From Entrophospora sp. SA101 (taxonomy: Eukaryota > Glomeromycota > Glomeromycetes > Entrophosporales > Entrophosporaceae), in assembly GCA_958430865.1 (NCBI GenBank), contig CAUDNR010001902.1, forward strand, positions 5,972-33,489: a stretch of 27,518 bases of DNA, written 5' to 3'. Under the pieces are notes generated by a model that was given only the letters and a program-made list of their open reading frames with translations, did no database searches and was not told the origin of the DNA. The stretch's first letter is position 1. Each line of letters opens with the position of its first letter. Both the position numbers and the translations under genes were made by a program. Of the stretch, positions 1 to 8,773 are shown one piece after another.

Positions 1-74
1 ATGTATAGTTATTATGTGTAGTTTTGCGCAATTAGTAAAAACAGGTGTCCGAAAACTTTTGTCTAGGGTGTGTA
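1..74. mobile_element. Terminal inverted repeat of a truncated Tc1/mariner-type element
   Basis: The stretch ending in GTCTAGGGTGTGTA resembles the right end of the element at 469-1377, which ends in GTCTAGTGAGTGTA. The inner part (TTTTGCGCAATT, then TCCGAAAACTTTTG) also matches that end with small changes. It therefore looks like the outward end of a related element whose body lies left of the window. A TA at 73-74 would be the expected target dinucleotide of this superfamily. Only one end is visible. Confidence 0.55.
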
Positions 75-468
75 TATGATATTTTGAACTCAACCTTTGA
101 TTGCATTTAGAGCACAACATTAAAACAAATAATAATGAATTTTATAAGGATAAAATCTTTATTATTATGTTGTATGTGCATGAAATTGAATTCTGTAATT
201 AAATATGGAGTGGTGCTTATGGCTAATTTAATGGACTTCATAAATATTAACATCCTTATTTTTCTGTACTTAATACAAGGCATTCCAGTTATAATAATAT
301 TCTCTTGAGGAAAGCAAAGAACAACAGGATGTCATGATAACGGAAGTTCATATCAATCATGTAGAAATCATTATCATATGATTCATAATAAATTTATATT
401 AATATAAGAATCTAAACGAATCTGTCCTGTTTAGCTTCTTTAAATTTTAAATCCTTTCTTTTGTTGTG
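75..468. other. AT-rich spacer, no gene seen
   Basis: No open frame of useful length and no recognisable exon. The stretch separates two related transposon ends. Confidence 0.6.
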
Positions 469-864
469 CACTCACTAGACAAAACTCAGGCGCATTTTTA
501 AACAAAAATTGCGCAAAAACGTACACAATAAAAACACAAGTAACTTATATCATTTTGTAGCTTAGGTTCTCAAAATTTTGCATGCAAAATTTAAAATTTC
601 TATCGTGCCTAGGAAAATAACAATTAAAAAAATAAAAATCCGACCAAAATTTTTTTCCAAAAATATTTCTGACAAAAAAAAATTTAATTGAACAAAAACG
701 TATTTAATAACCAAGCTCAAGTTTTTGGCATGTGACAACAAATGTCTTGAATAATTATCTATGTTGTTTTGAATTTTTTTTTGTAAACATCATTTTGAAT
801 AAATTTTTGAACAATTCCTTTGAAAAATTTTAAACTCAAAATGTAACCCTTAAGTGAAAGTCAA

Positions 865-1002
865 TGTGGTGAAATCATTGTTCTATATAAAAATATTGTA
901 TCAAACCACAAAATAACTAAAATTGTTGGTGTTTATAGGAAAACAGTGACTTGTACTATTCAAAATTACGTTTATAGAAAAGTTCTTGTTACAAAAAATT
1001 GA
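865..1002 (+). pseudogene. Tc1-type transposase remnant, helix-turn-helix part
   Basis: One frame reads CGEIIVLYKN, then KITKIVGVYRKTV and TCTIQNYV, and stops at TGA 1000-1002. The spacing and residues (a GEII-like first helix, an I-x-KI-x-GV turn, an R-T/S-V recognition helix, then an IQ-Y tail) are those of the N-terminal paired-like DNA-binding domain of Tc1-family transposases. There is no start codon in frame close by and the frame is interrupted. The next transposase piece is in a different frame, so this is a relic and not a gene. Confidence 0.6.
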
Positions 1003-1084
1003 AGTGGCCGTCCATGATGTCCTAATTAAATTGATTGAGAGTATGCCAAGGAGAGTTGAAGCAGTCATTGAAAATAATGAATGG
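1001..1084 (+). pseudogene. Tc1-type transposase remnant, C-terminal tail
   Basis: The frame starting near 1001 reads VLIKLIESMPRRVEAVIEN followed by WPTRY. An ESMPRR-V-AVI segment with a short tail ending in a W/G-PT-K/R-Y motif is the typical C-terminal end of Tc1-family transposases. It directly follows the HTH remnant, so roughly 200 or more residues carrying the DDE/D catalytic triad have been deleted. The frame runs on into low-complexity tyrosine codons instead of stopping. Confidence 0.6.
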
Positions 1085-1377
1085 CCAACAAGATATTATT
1101 ATTATTATTACTTTGTTTATCGAATTTTAAATTTTTGGGTATGATTATTATGTGCATTTTTCAACAATCATTTTTTTTTGAAGAAAAAAAAAAGTCAATT
1201 TTGGTCGAAATTTTCTTTTTTAATCATTGGTTTAATAAAAACATTAAAGATGTGAAATTTTGCATATATAATTTGGTGAACCTAAGTTGAAAAACAATAT
1301 TTTTTATTTAATTATTATTAAGTATGTTTTTGTGCAATTTTTGTTTAAAAATGCGCCCGACTTTTGTCTAGTGAGTG

Positions 1378-2088
1378 TATATTGGATCCTGGTGCAAGAG
1401 AACATTTATCAGGATGTTTAGGCCAAATGAACCTAAAAGCTACAGTCTTCGCGCAGAAGAATTAAATCCATCTGGTTTATTTTTCAGAAACAAGAATGTT
1501 AATTTTTTTTGGAATTATCAAATGAAAAATTATTCTATTTATTTTATAAAAAATATATGCTTATTTGTTATACACATACACAAATTCCTTCCTATAAGAC
1601 AATTCTGCACAACAATCACATAGAGCAGCAGCATTAAAACGGCTCAAAATCTTTGAGAGCCATACTGCTACTATGTGACAAGCAAAAACGAACGGTAGCA
1701 CCTGATTCTTTAAAAGTTTTGATATCGAAGTCAAGACATAATCTAAAAAAATTTGCCATTCATCAAAAGATGCTAGAAATATAAAGAAGTCATTGAGAGA
1801 ATTTTATGAATGTAAAAAAAAAAGGAGATTCAAATAGAGCTCAACAAATCAACACTTATGGTTATTAAACGGCCAGTTGGTGAAGTAGTTAAAAATATAC
1901 ATAATATATAACTTTGGAAGTTGTATGATCATTTATTTAATAAAGCTATTCCCAAGTTTTTCGTTCATACAAAAACCATAAAAAACTTATTTTACATAAT
2001 CACAATTGTTTTGATTTTAGACAAAAATATGTAGTTTTAGAGCTATTTTATATATAAATTTAAATCAGAAAGATAGCTAGAAACTCGG
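1378..2088. other. AT-rich region, no supported gene
   Basis: The short open frames here have no recognisable domain, no convincing start context and biased AT-driven composition. Slightly coding-like peptide stretches occur near 1600-1850, but stops and frame changes prevent any call. Confidence 0.5.
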
Positions 2089-3087
2089 TACCTCGATAAG
2101 TCAGTTTTGGCCCAGTTCGGCAAAAAGTTTTTCCTATATTTAAAAGTCAGTCTCACCTGGTATTTGTACTATTTTTAGTCTTAAAATGGAAAGTCAAGAA
2201 AACAAGCAGAGCAAGCATCCTCAATACAATATTATTTAAACAAATAATTCATTGTACATATAATTTATTTTATTTTTATCATTTATTTATTTTTATTCTA
2301 TTTGTCAATTATTTATAAATAAAGGTTTTACGACATCAACCCTGGTCACAAGGTCCCGATCTTATTATAATAAAGGTTCGTTATAAGAAATTCGTAAGTT
2401 CCTTTTTTGGAATTTTTATATAACACAAAAAACGTTCATTGTACAAACTCCAAAAATCGTGTTTGTGAAAAAAAGCCAAACGTACACTATCAGATATACA
2501 TTTTTAAAAAAGTCTCAATAAAACTTTATAATTCATATAGTAAATATATTGGAAAATTCATTTTCAAATCTCATTATCTTTATGCTTTTTTCTGCTTCTG
2601 TCAATTGAGAACCAATTGTCACAATATTTACCTGTAAAGATGTGAAATCAATTTCATAGCTTTTGACAAAAAACTTGATTTACCAATATGATGAATAGTA
2701 ATGACAAAGAAAAAAAGATTTGTCATTATTGTGCAATTCATATTTCTTTGTTTCTGATTGTTCATTCAACAATTTTCTTGATTCTGATATTTCTATATTT
2801 TCATTGTTTTTATTAGGAGTAGCTGGTTTTTTTTTACACGTTTAAAAGCATTTTAAATGTGTTTAATTAAAAAATAAAATCTGTATAATGATCAATCCCA
2901 TTGCAAATACAAAACCCATATATACAACAATCATTTGAAATAAAGACGACTTTTAAATGTACATTTAAGATTTTGGAAAAATCAAATTTTCGTACGCTGC
3001 AATTTACAAATATAACATGGCCAGGGTCCTCAAGTCGATAAGTCACCAAATCATGTTTATCCATTCGTGACCGATTTATCGAGGTTA
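2089..3087. mobile_element. Possible pogo/Tigger-like non-autonomous element
   Basis: The left motif TACCTCGATAAGTCAG at 2089-2104 has an inverted partner at 3071-3087, whose reverse complement is TAACCTCGATAAATCGG. A terminus containing ACCTCGATAA is reminiscent of pogo/Tigger-type ends. No transposase is readable inside. The repeat is short and imperfect and no clear TA duplication is visible, so the call is tentative. Confidence 0.35.
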
Positions 3088-3920
3088 CATATAAAATATT
3101 GATTCCGCAACAATCCCAGATTATAACTATTATTATTTATTAATATGGAGTTTGCTATTGTACTATTACTATGATGGTTATCCCGGAATTTTACTATTAC
3201 TATATATATTAATATTAATATTAAATATTAATATTAATATTATATTGATCACGAATCAAGTGATTTGCCAAAATAGTTAATTCCAAAAAGCTATTTTGAG
3301 CCGTAGTAAATAATCTAAATATAGTAATAGCAATATAAATTAGTGATCAAAACGTAGTTATTAAAAAAATATTATATTAAAGAAACGACCAAGAAAAAAT
3401 TGCTAAATTTGTTAATTTTGCGAATTTAAAACCAATAAAGAAAAAAAAAGGAAAAAAATAGGAAATACTTTCATAAGAATTATATTAGTAAGCGTGGGAA
3501 ATACATAAATAATGAATCATTCAATTAGAATTTCTCGAGAGAATAAATTATTTTTTTGCTGCGTCCGCAAAAATATTTTCAGTCATGAGTATTAATGGTT
3601 GTAATGTGATTAATAATGTGATGTATAATAATAACAGCGGAATTAATAAAATCAAAACTTACGCAATAATCATATAAATGTATATAAACGTGTATGTATA
3701 TAATGTAAAAAAACACATATAAAGTGTGCTTGATCTAAATAATTTTTTTTAAACAAATTTTCCTTTAAATTCTTTTTATTAAAAAAAAAAAAAAAAAAAG
3801 AAATTATCATCTATCACATACATAATACACTCGTATTTTGATTAAAAAAAACAATGCGATATAGGAGCTATAAATATTATTATTATTATATAAATTTTAT
3901 AAATTTTAAACTATACAAAA
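3088..3920. other. AT-rich upstream region of the HMG-box gene
   Basis: Contains a palindromic (ATTAAT)-type tract around 3205-3243, an inverted pair of TACTATTACTAT-like motifs (3154-3172 and 3317-3330), and a run of about 19 A at 3781-3799. No coding sequence is seen. The last few hundred bases presumably hold the promoter of the gene at 3921, but no motif decides this. Confidence 0.5.
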
Positions 3921-4418
3921 ATGTCTGAATATCGTAAACACCACCAACGTAACAACTTTCACAAAATCTTATCCAGGTTAAGCTTAAGAAGAGAAAGCCA
4001 TATCTTCCCATTCACTAAATCTGAAAAAGAAATAACACCAAACTTCGTCACTGCTACATTTCCAAATGGTTGTGAAATAGACATCGAAGTGCCTACTGAA
4101 AAATTCATAAAGAAATTAGTAAAGAAATATAAGAAGGAAGGACATGTAAAATCTGGCGCATTCTATTTGTTCTTATTAACTTTACAAGATAAAATTGAGC
4201 GTGATCACAAAGAATTTTATTCACAATTTATGAAAAAACTTGCTTTAATCGGATCAATAACTTGGAGAAATTGTCCAATATATTATATACAAGCTTTTGA
4301 GAGATTGGCTTCCAGAGTAATATCCACTTCCTCAGATAATACAAAGATCGACTTTTCCTTCGCTATATTTTATAGGAAAGCTTTAGATAGATTACCATCT
4401 AAAATAAAAAAACCTTAA
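3921..4418 (+). CDS. Divergent HMG-box protein (MATA-HMG-like)
   Basis: An intronless 165-residue frame. Residues 1-60 are basic at first and contain a short strand-like segment (FVTATFPNGCEIDIEVP). Residues about 74-135 fit a degenerate HMG box: an SGAFYLFLLTLQDKI segment where canonical boxes have P-N-A-F-I-L-Y-R, then a helix with ALIGSITW (Trp115 at the conserved tryptophan), NCP, and YYIQAFERLASRV matching the third helix. HMG boxes bind the DNA minor groove. Arbuscular mycorrhizal fungi carry very many small MATA-HMG genes of unknown role, and length, lack of introns and layout fit that family. The usual proline-asparagine pair at the start of the box is missing, so DNA binding is uncertain. 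The start has an A-rich context (ACAAAAATG). A decayed copy of the 3' end follows. Family assignment is by eye. Confidence 0.65.
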   Translation: MSEYRKHHQRNNFHKILSRLSLRRESHIFPFTKSEKEITPNFVTATFPNGCEIDIEVPTEKFIKKLVKKYKKEGHVKSGAFYLFLLTLQDKIERDHKEFYSQFMKKLALIGSITWRNCPIYYIQAFERLASRVISTSSDNTKIDFSFAIFYRKALDRLPSKIKKP

Positions 4419-4560
4419 TCATTTTATAAATCATTTTACATTTACATCGTTTAATAATACAAATAACGACTTCTCTCGTTATATTTTATAGGAAAACTTT
4501 AGATAGATAACATCTAGAAGAACATTAATCAATATTTTACATTTACATTCTTTATCATTT
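4340..4560 (+). repeat. Decayed tandem duplication of the HMG gene's 3' end
   Basis: 4340-4458 (last coding bases, stop and early 3' flank) is repeated at about 4459-4560. The shared core is TATATTTTATAGGAAA followed by CTTTAGATAGAT, with AACATTAATCA against AAACCTTAATCA, and TTTTACATTTACAT in both flanks. The second copy carries several indels and substitutions and is outside the reading frame, so it is untranslated debris. Confidence 0.7.
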
Positions 4561-5049
4561 GTTAATCTGTATACTATATAATAATATTATTATAAAATTT
4601 AGAAAATTATCTTTTAAATTATTAATTGACCAATCTTTACTTTGCTAATTAATTAAATAATAATATTCTGTGTTAAATAATACAATAATAATAATAATAA
4701 TAATAAATTTAATAGCATATATTAAGATTTAATATTTTGTCACTAAATGATAAATAAAATATTGTTTAATACTGACTTCTCCATTATCTCCAAAAGACGA
4801 AAAGGTTTCCTTATTTATTCTCAATAATGAATTGATCATCTTCATAAAATACCAAACAAGCTCCCTCATTTTTGATATGACTTCCACAAAGAATAGGCAG
4901 AACAAATAGTATACGTGGAAGATATATTATTATCTTGCCATTACCTTCTTTTAACTCACCTAGTTGATAGTAACATTTGAAAAACTCTATTTTTAAATTA
5001 AACTGTTTTTAATACTCCCAAATTTACACACGAATAAGTCTAATACTAC
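4561..5049. other. AT-rich spacer with (ATA)n tract and weak coding-like fragment
   Basis: An (ATA)n microsatellite lies near 4684-4706. On the minus strand about 4820-4960 a short frame (IIIYLPRILF, then SHIKNEGACLVFYEDD) looks coding-like but has no recognisable family or gene structure. It may belong to the broken gene at 5050-5340. Confidence 0.4.
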
Positions 5050-5340
5050 TTACCTCCACAATACTAATGCTGTAAATATCCCGTTTTCTTTGTGTGTTTT
5101 TTTTTTTTGCCTCCAAGTAGCTCAGGTGTAATATAATGTTGCAATCCCATAGATTTTGTTTGATGATTTTTCATCAATTGGTCCACACAACCCCAAATCT
5201 ATAATATAACAACCGACACCTTGATTATGTAGCAGTTGGAATTACCTCCTTCTAATGTGGAAGAAAAGATGCCATGACCTACAAGGTAGGATTATATCAA
5301 AGAAAATATTGCTATATTTGTTGACGACGTTACCTATCAT
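5050..5340 (-). pseudogene. Fragment of a TKL-like protein kinase gene
   Basis: Reading the minus strand, pieces in different frames spell YIIDLGLCGPIDEKSSNKIYGI (kinase subdomain VII with DLG in place of DFG, then the activation segment) and, after a frame change, a TPELLGGK segment (the APE-like motif). The family normally transfers phosphate from ATP to Ser/Thr or Tyr. Here the catalytic loop upstream is not readable, frameshifts separate the motifs, and no N-lobe is present, so it cannot encode a kinase. The nucleotide sequence aligns well with the more complete relic at 19430-20577, including the stretch over TAGCTCAGGTG and the CCACA-AA-CCCAAATCT block, so both come from one family. Confidence 0.7.
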
Positions 5341-6891
5341 TATTGAGGAGATCCATAAATCGTTACCGGATAAACTCTATCTATGTTTTACCTGATTATG
5401 CTCCAACGGGATATTTACAAGCTCTAATATTTACCATGTGAAAGCCAGTGTAAAGAAAGGATAAAATTTTGAAAGGAAATCAGCAGAATATAAGAACCAT
5501 ACCTCGAAACCAGGAAAGAAGAAAAGGGTTATTTGATTATGGTTAGCAAATTACAGCTTTGGTATTTAGTTTTATAAACTATTATATTTCTAAAATTCCT
5601 GCGAAAAAACCTAAAGGACTGTAAAACTGTTGGTGGCATAAACCAAGTGGAAATAGAACTTTCTCAAACAACAAAATCCCACGCCAGATTAATTCATTAC
5701 ATCACTTGGGTATACTTTGGGCAAGAAAACCTTCATAATAAGCAAATTTCGCTAACAGCGACAACCCTTTTAATGCGCACAACAAAAAGTTTTTTGTTTT
5801 CCAACGGCAAATTTCCAACTTTAATAATAAAATATTCTAAATTTTATTTAGCATAAAACTAATTAATCAAAAATGGCTTCTTATCAACAAAGCACATTTC
5901 AGAGTTCTGTAGTTTCTAGTATTTATGCTGAAAAACATTTACATTCCTTTGAACCAGTCATGATTAATATTAGGGTATCACCGACAGTCAATTACAACAA
6001 TCAGAAGCTATCATCAATCCAACTCAAAATATGCATGCAAGACATATCAGCACTATTTAGCAAGATATATACAGTGTTTGCAACTAAAAATTTCTGTCAT
6101 AATATCTTTTTCTCTGACGTTTCTATTGTAACGAAACTAAAAATACACGCGATTTTAGCATAAAGATGATGGGTTTTTTACTAAATAGAGAAATTATCAT
6201 GCAAAATTAATTATACATACGCTGTATATCGTATCGTCTTGAACTTATTTTCTTTTATCGCATATTTCGGGACTGATATAAAAAAAAATAGTTTAATTTA
6301 CTCTAACGCAAACATCCTAGAATCAATTACCATTGAAACATTCACTCAAACGTATATAGAAAAAAAAAAAGCTTGCAACACAATATTAAATTTACTTAAC
6401 GAGACAAAAAATACCTTGGGGTCGTAAGATAAAAACTTGTTGTATAAGTAATTGATAATAATATAAGGCTAAAATTTGAGAGTTAGAAAAATTGCTATGT
6501 CAGTCACTTTTTTCATTATCGATTTAAATATTTTGAGTTCTTAGAATGTTTCAGATATTATTTTATAATTGAGAGAAGATTTGGAGAGCGAAGCTGTAAT
6601 TATGTTTTTTACTTTTATTTATTTACGTGCATATTATTAATATTATTCAACAGCAAAGAATGTATTGATGATGGCATCAATTGACAATTATCTGATAATG
6701 TTTTCATTGATATAAATAACAACGAAAAATAAAGGATTAGAAAATATAATTTTTTGCTTTAAAATATTTTAATGATAATAATAATAAAAACATCATATTT
6801 AATTAATTGAACAAAGAATGGATATATATATTAATATGTTGAAAATTTTAAAACTCGTGTAACAACTTTTCTTAATTTTAACCAAAAAAAT
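5341..6891. other. Gene-poor region with two doubtful small ORFs
   Basis: Two plus-strand frames are open: 5647-5856 (69 codons) and 5873-6163 (96 codons, ATG in a favourable ATCAAAAATGG context). Neither shows a domain, signal peptide or membrane segment. Composition of the second (MASYQQSTFQSS start, Ser/Gln then Ile/Lys) is not clearly biased towards coding. They could be chance frames or debris. The remainder to 6891 is AT-rich and includes the upstream region of the gene at 6892. Confidence 0.4.
5873..6163 (+). CDS. Possible small hypothetical protein
   Basis: A 96-residue frame with a good start context and normal stop. I do not recognise it. It has no hydrophobic signal segment; the middle (MINIRVSPTVNYNNQ) could form strands. 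No splice sites would extend it convincingly. It lies between a kinase relic and a real gene, so it may be a fragment of something older. Kept only because its start context is better than that of the other small frames nearby. Confidence 0.2.
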   Translation: MASYQQSTFQSSVVSSIYAEKHLHSFEPVMINIRVSPTVNYNNQKLSSIQLKICMQDISALFSKIYTVFATKNFCHNIFFSDVSIVTKLKIHAILA

Positions 6892-8773
6892 ATGGGAGTT
6901 GAAAGTGGATTTAGACAAAATACTAATGACTCTTTTATTGAGACAAAATCAATACTTAAAAATTCAAAGGCTTTTACTCAAATGAAAATTCAAGATGATA
7001 ATAATAATAATAACAAATCATCAAAAAGTCGTTCCGAAGTGATTTACAGTGGTAATAAAGATCAAAATACTCTTTCAAAACCAAAAGTCAAAGCGAAATC
7101 TGTTATTGAATTTAAATCTCAATCCACTCCACCACTACAATATCAGCAACATCAACAGCCACCACTACCACAATACCAATCATCTCTTTCTCCTCAATTC
7201 CAACACCAATATCAATATAATAATAATTCACAATATAATAATAATATTAATCAATTCAACTCTAGAACTGTTGCCAAATCACCATTAAATGCTTCTCCTA
7301 GAGCTTTATCTGATGTTACGTATCGTTCACATGACACTCGTACTGAATTAACAAATCTTAGTGATCCGGGTCCTTATGTGTACAATACACAACAACAACA
7401 ACAACAACAAAAACAACCGTTTAACTTTTCTTCTCATTTGCCAACATCAACAATCAATGACAATGAAAATTATTATCCTAATCATCAAAATCAACCTTTT
7501 TTATACGGTGAGGCTAAACCACCTAGACCTAAGGTTGCAGCCAATGCTGTAATGGATTTTGATAATAACAACAATCACACGCAAACCAGAACAACTTCGG
7601 CAATAACAACAACCGTTAAACCAAGAAAAGTTAAAATTTCAGCACAATTAAAATCTAACAATTTTACAGACCAAAATTATTCCGACTCAAGGAGTGATGA
7701 TGATGTTGATGATGGTTATGATTATGAGGAGGATAATCATAATAGTAATAATAATGATGGTGATGATGATGGTGATGATGATGATGATGATAAGTCTGAT
7801 GACGATTGTGAAGACGACGATGAAAATGAAGATAACGATCAAGCTGAGTTGGATGAATTGATGAGTTTATCGTCTGATCCAAAGGTCCAAAGAAAGGTAA
7901 TAACAAATTGTTATTATTATTATTATTAACATTATTATATTATTAATAATACATTATTCGCATCTCTAACATTATACATTTATATATTTTATAGTTTCTC
8001 GATCTTCGAATTTCAAACAAATCACTTCTGGTTCTTAATGCTACACTGGAATCCACTGTTAAAGAACAAACGGATAAAATTGCTACAATGCCATCATTTG
8101 AAGTAATGATGGAGACACAACAAAAGCAATCTGAATATCTTAATAAAGTTGAAGAACTAATTAACACACTATCAACCAGAATGAATGAACATGAAAATGA
8201 AATAAAAGTTATGAAATGTCAAATCATAGAGAAAACGTAAGTTTTTTTTAAATTAATAACTAGTATTTCATTCATAATTTATAGATTTTATATCATTAAT
8301 ATTTTTTTTACTAAAAAATTAGTAATGAAAAAGAAAAGGTAAGTTATATAAATCAATTACAGATTTTTTCAAAAAAAAATTTATTGTCGAAAAAGCTAAT
8401 TCTTTGTAATATATATATCTTTATATAAAGGCACCCTACGATCCAAATTCTCCTCCATTAAAATCTCTTCCACGTGTCATTTTTTACAGAGGTAAAGTTA
8501 GATATTATTTTAAAGATAGAGAAAATTATAATAATAATTATATAATAAATAATAAATAATAATATAAATTACTAAATTATCTCATTATTTAATAATATAT
8601 TTGTTTTATTTATGATAAAAATAGCATATGATGATATTACAGTTGTTTCCTCTGTGGTGGTGTCTTTACTCTATACGATGTATATATTTCCTGTTATTGT
8701 AGTAGCAATATCGGCCAGACAATTTGCTGATAAGTCCAGAGAAAAGATTCAAGGAATATTAATATCAAATTGA
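6892..8773 (+). CDS. Tail-anchored, acidic, coiled-coil membrane protein (hypothetical), five exons
   Basis: Exons I infer: 6892-7896, 7995-8236, 8323-8338, 8431-8491 and 8625-8773. All four introns are GT-AG and phases agree (0, 2, 0, 1), giving 490 residues. Residues 1-335 are low-complexity, rich in Asn, Gln, Ser and Pro. They carry two related short motifs (KPKVKAKSVIEF near 65 and RPKVAANAVMDF near 212), a Gln run near 167, and a long Asp/Glu tract about 265-315. Residues about 349-421 are helical and probably coiled coil (EYLNKVEELINTLSTRMNEH). Residues 446-471 are one hydrophobic segment (ITVVSSVVVSLLYTMYIFPV onward) followed by a short basic tail, so the protein is predicted to be tail-anchored with its bulk in the cytosol. 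No family recognised. Start chosen as the first ATG (AAAAAATATGG) of the long frame. A role in organelle tethering or trafficking would be a guess. Confidence 0.72.
7897..7994 (+). other. Intron 1 of the tail-anchored protein gene
   Basis: GTAATA donor after codon 335 and ATTTTATAG acceptor. Without splicing, the frame runs into a poly-Tyr stretch and stops at 7927-7929. Splicing instead joins VQRK to FLDLRISNKSLLVLN and keeps an open helical frame of 80 further codons. Confidence 0.75.
8323..8338 (+). other. Sixteen-nucleotide microexon
   Basis: The segment TAATGAAAAAGAAAAG lies between an AAAAAATTAG acceptor and a GTAAGT donor. Including it keeps phase between the exon ending 8236 and the one starting 8431 and adds TNEKEK to the helical region. 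Skipping it would join a two-base overhang to a phase-0 exon and break the frame. An alternative acceptor at 8283-8284 (TTTATAG) would give a longer exon but the wrong phase. Confidence 0.6.

Larger units (their letters stand above)
469..1377 (+). mobile_element. Non-autonomous Tc1/mariner-type element (internally deleted)
   Basis: The left end starts CACTCACTAGACAAAACTC and the right end (about 1325-1377) is its reverse complement, both followed inward by the same motif (GGCGCATTTTTAAAC, then AAAAATTG). Weaker inverted similarity continues about 200 bp inward, for example CTTAGGTTC and TGCAAAATTT, so the terminal repeats are long. A TA follows the right end at 1378-1379; the left flank reads TG, which could be a mutated TA. 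Inside lie two separate transposase pieces, a helix-turn-helix region and the extreme C-terminus, with nothing of the catalytic DDE domain between them. The element could only move if a related transposase acted in trans. What is seen: the repeats and peptides. What is known: Tc1/mariner elements use TA targets and this protein layout. Confidence 0.75.

Noticed and set aside
1382..1465. Short frame reading LDPGAREHLSG, resembling the LDPG-R motif of TnpB/Fanzor nucleases
   Set aside because: Only 27 codons before a stop, no other TnpB/Fanzor motif (zinc finger, second and third catalytic acids) nearby, and no start. Too little to support.
7049..7552. Two plus-strand frames overlapping exon 1 of the tail-anchored protein gene
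   Set aside because: Out-of-frame shadows of a low-complexity coding region, with no features of their own.
7664..7906. Minus-strand 80-codon frame rich in histidine
   Set aside because: It is the antisense of the Asp-encoding GAT repeats in the tail-anchored protein gene, so its His run is a by-product.
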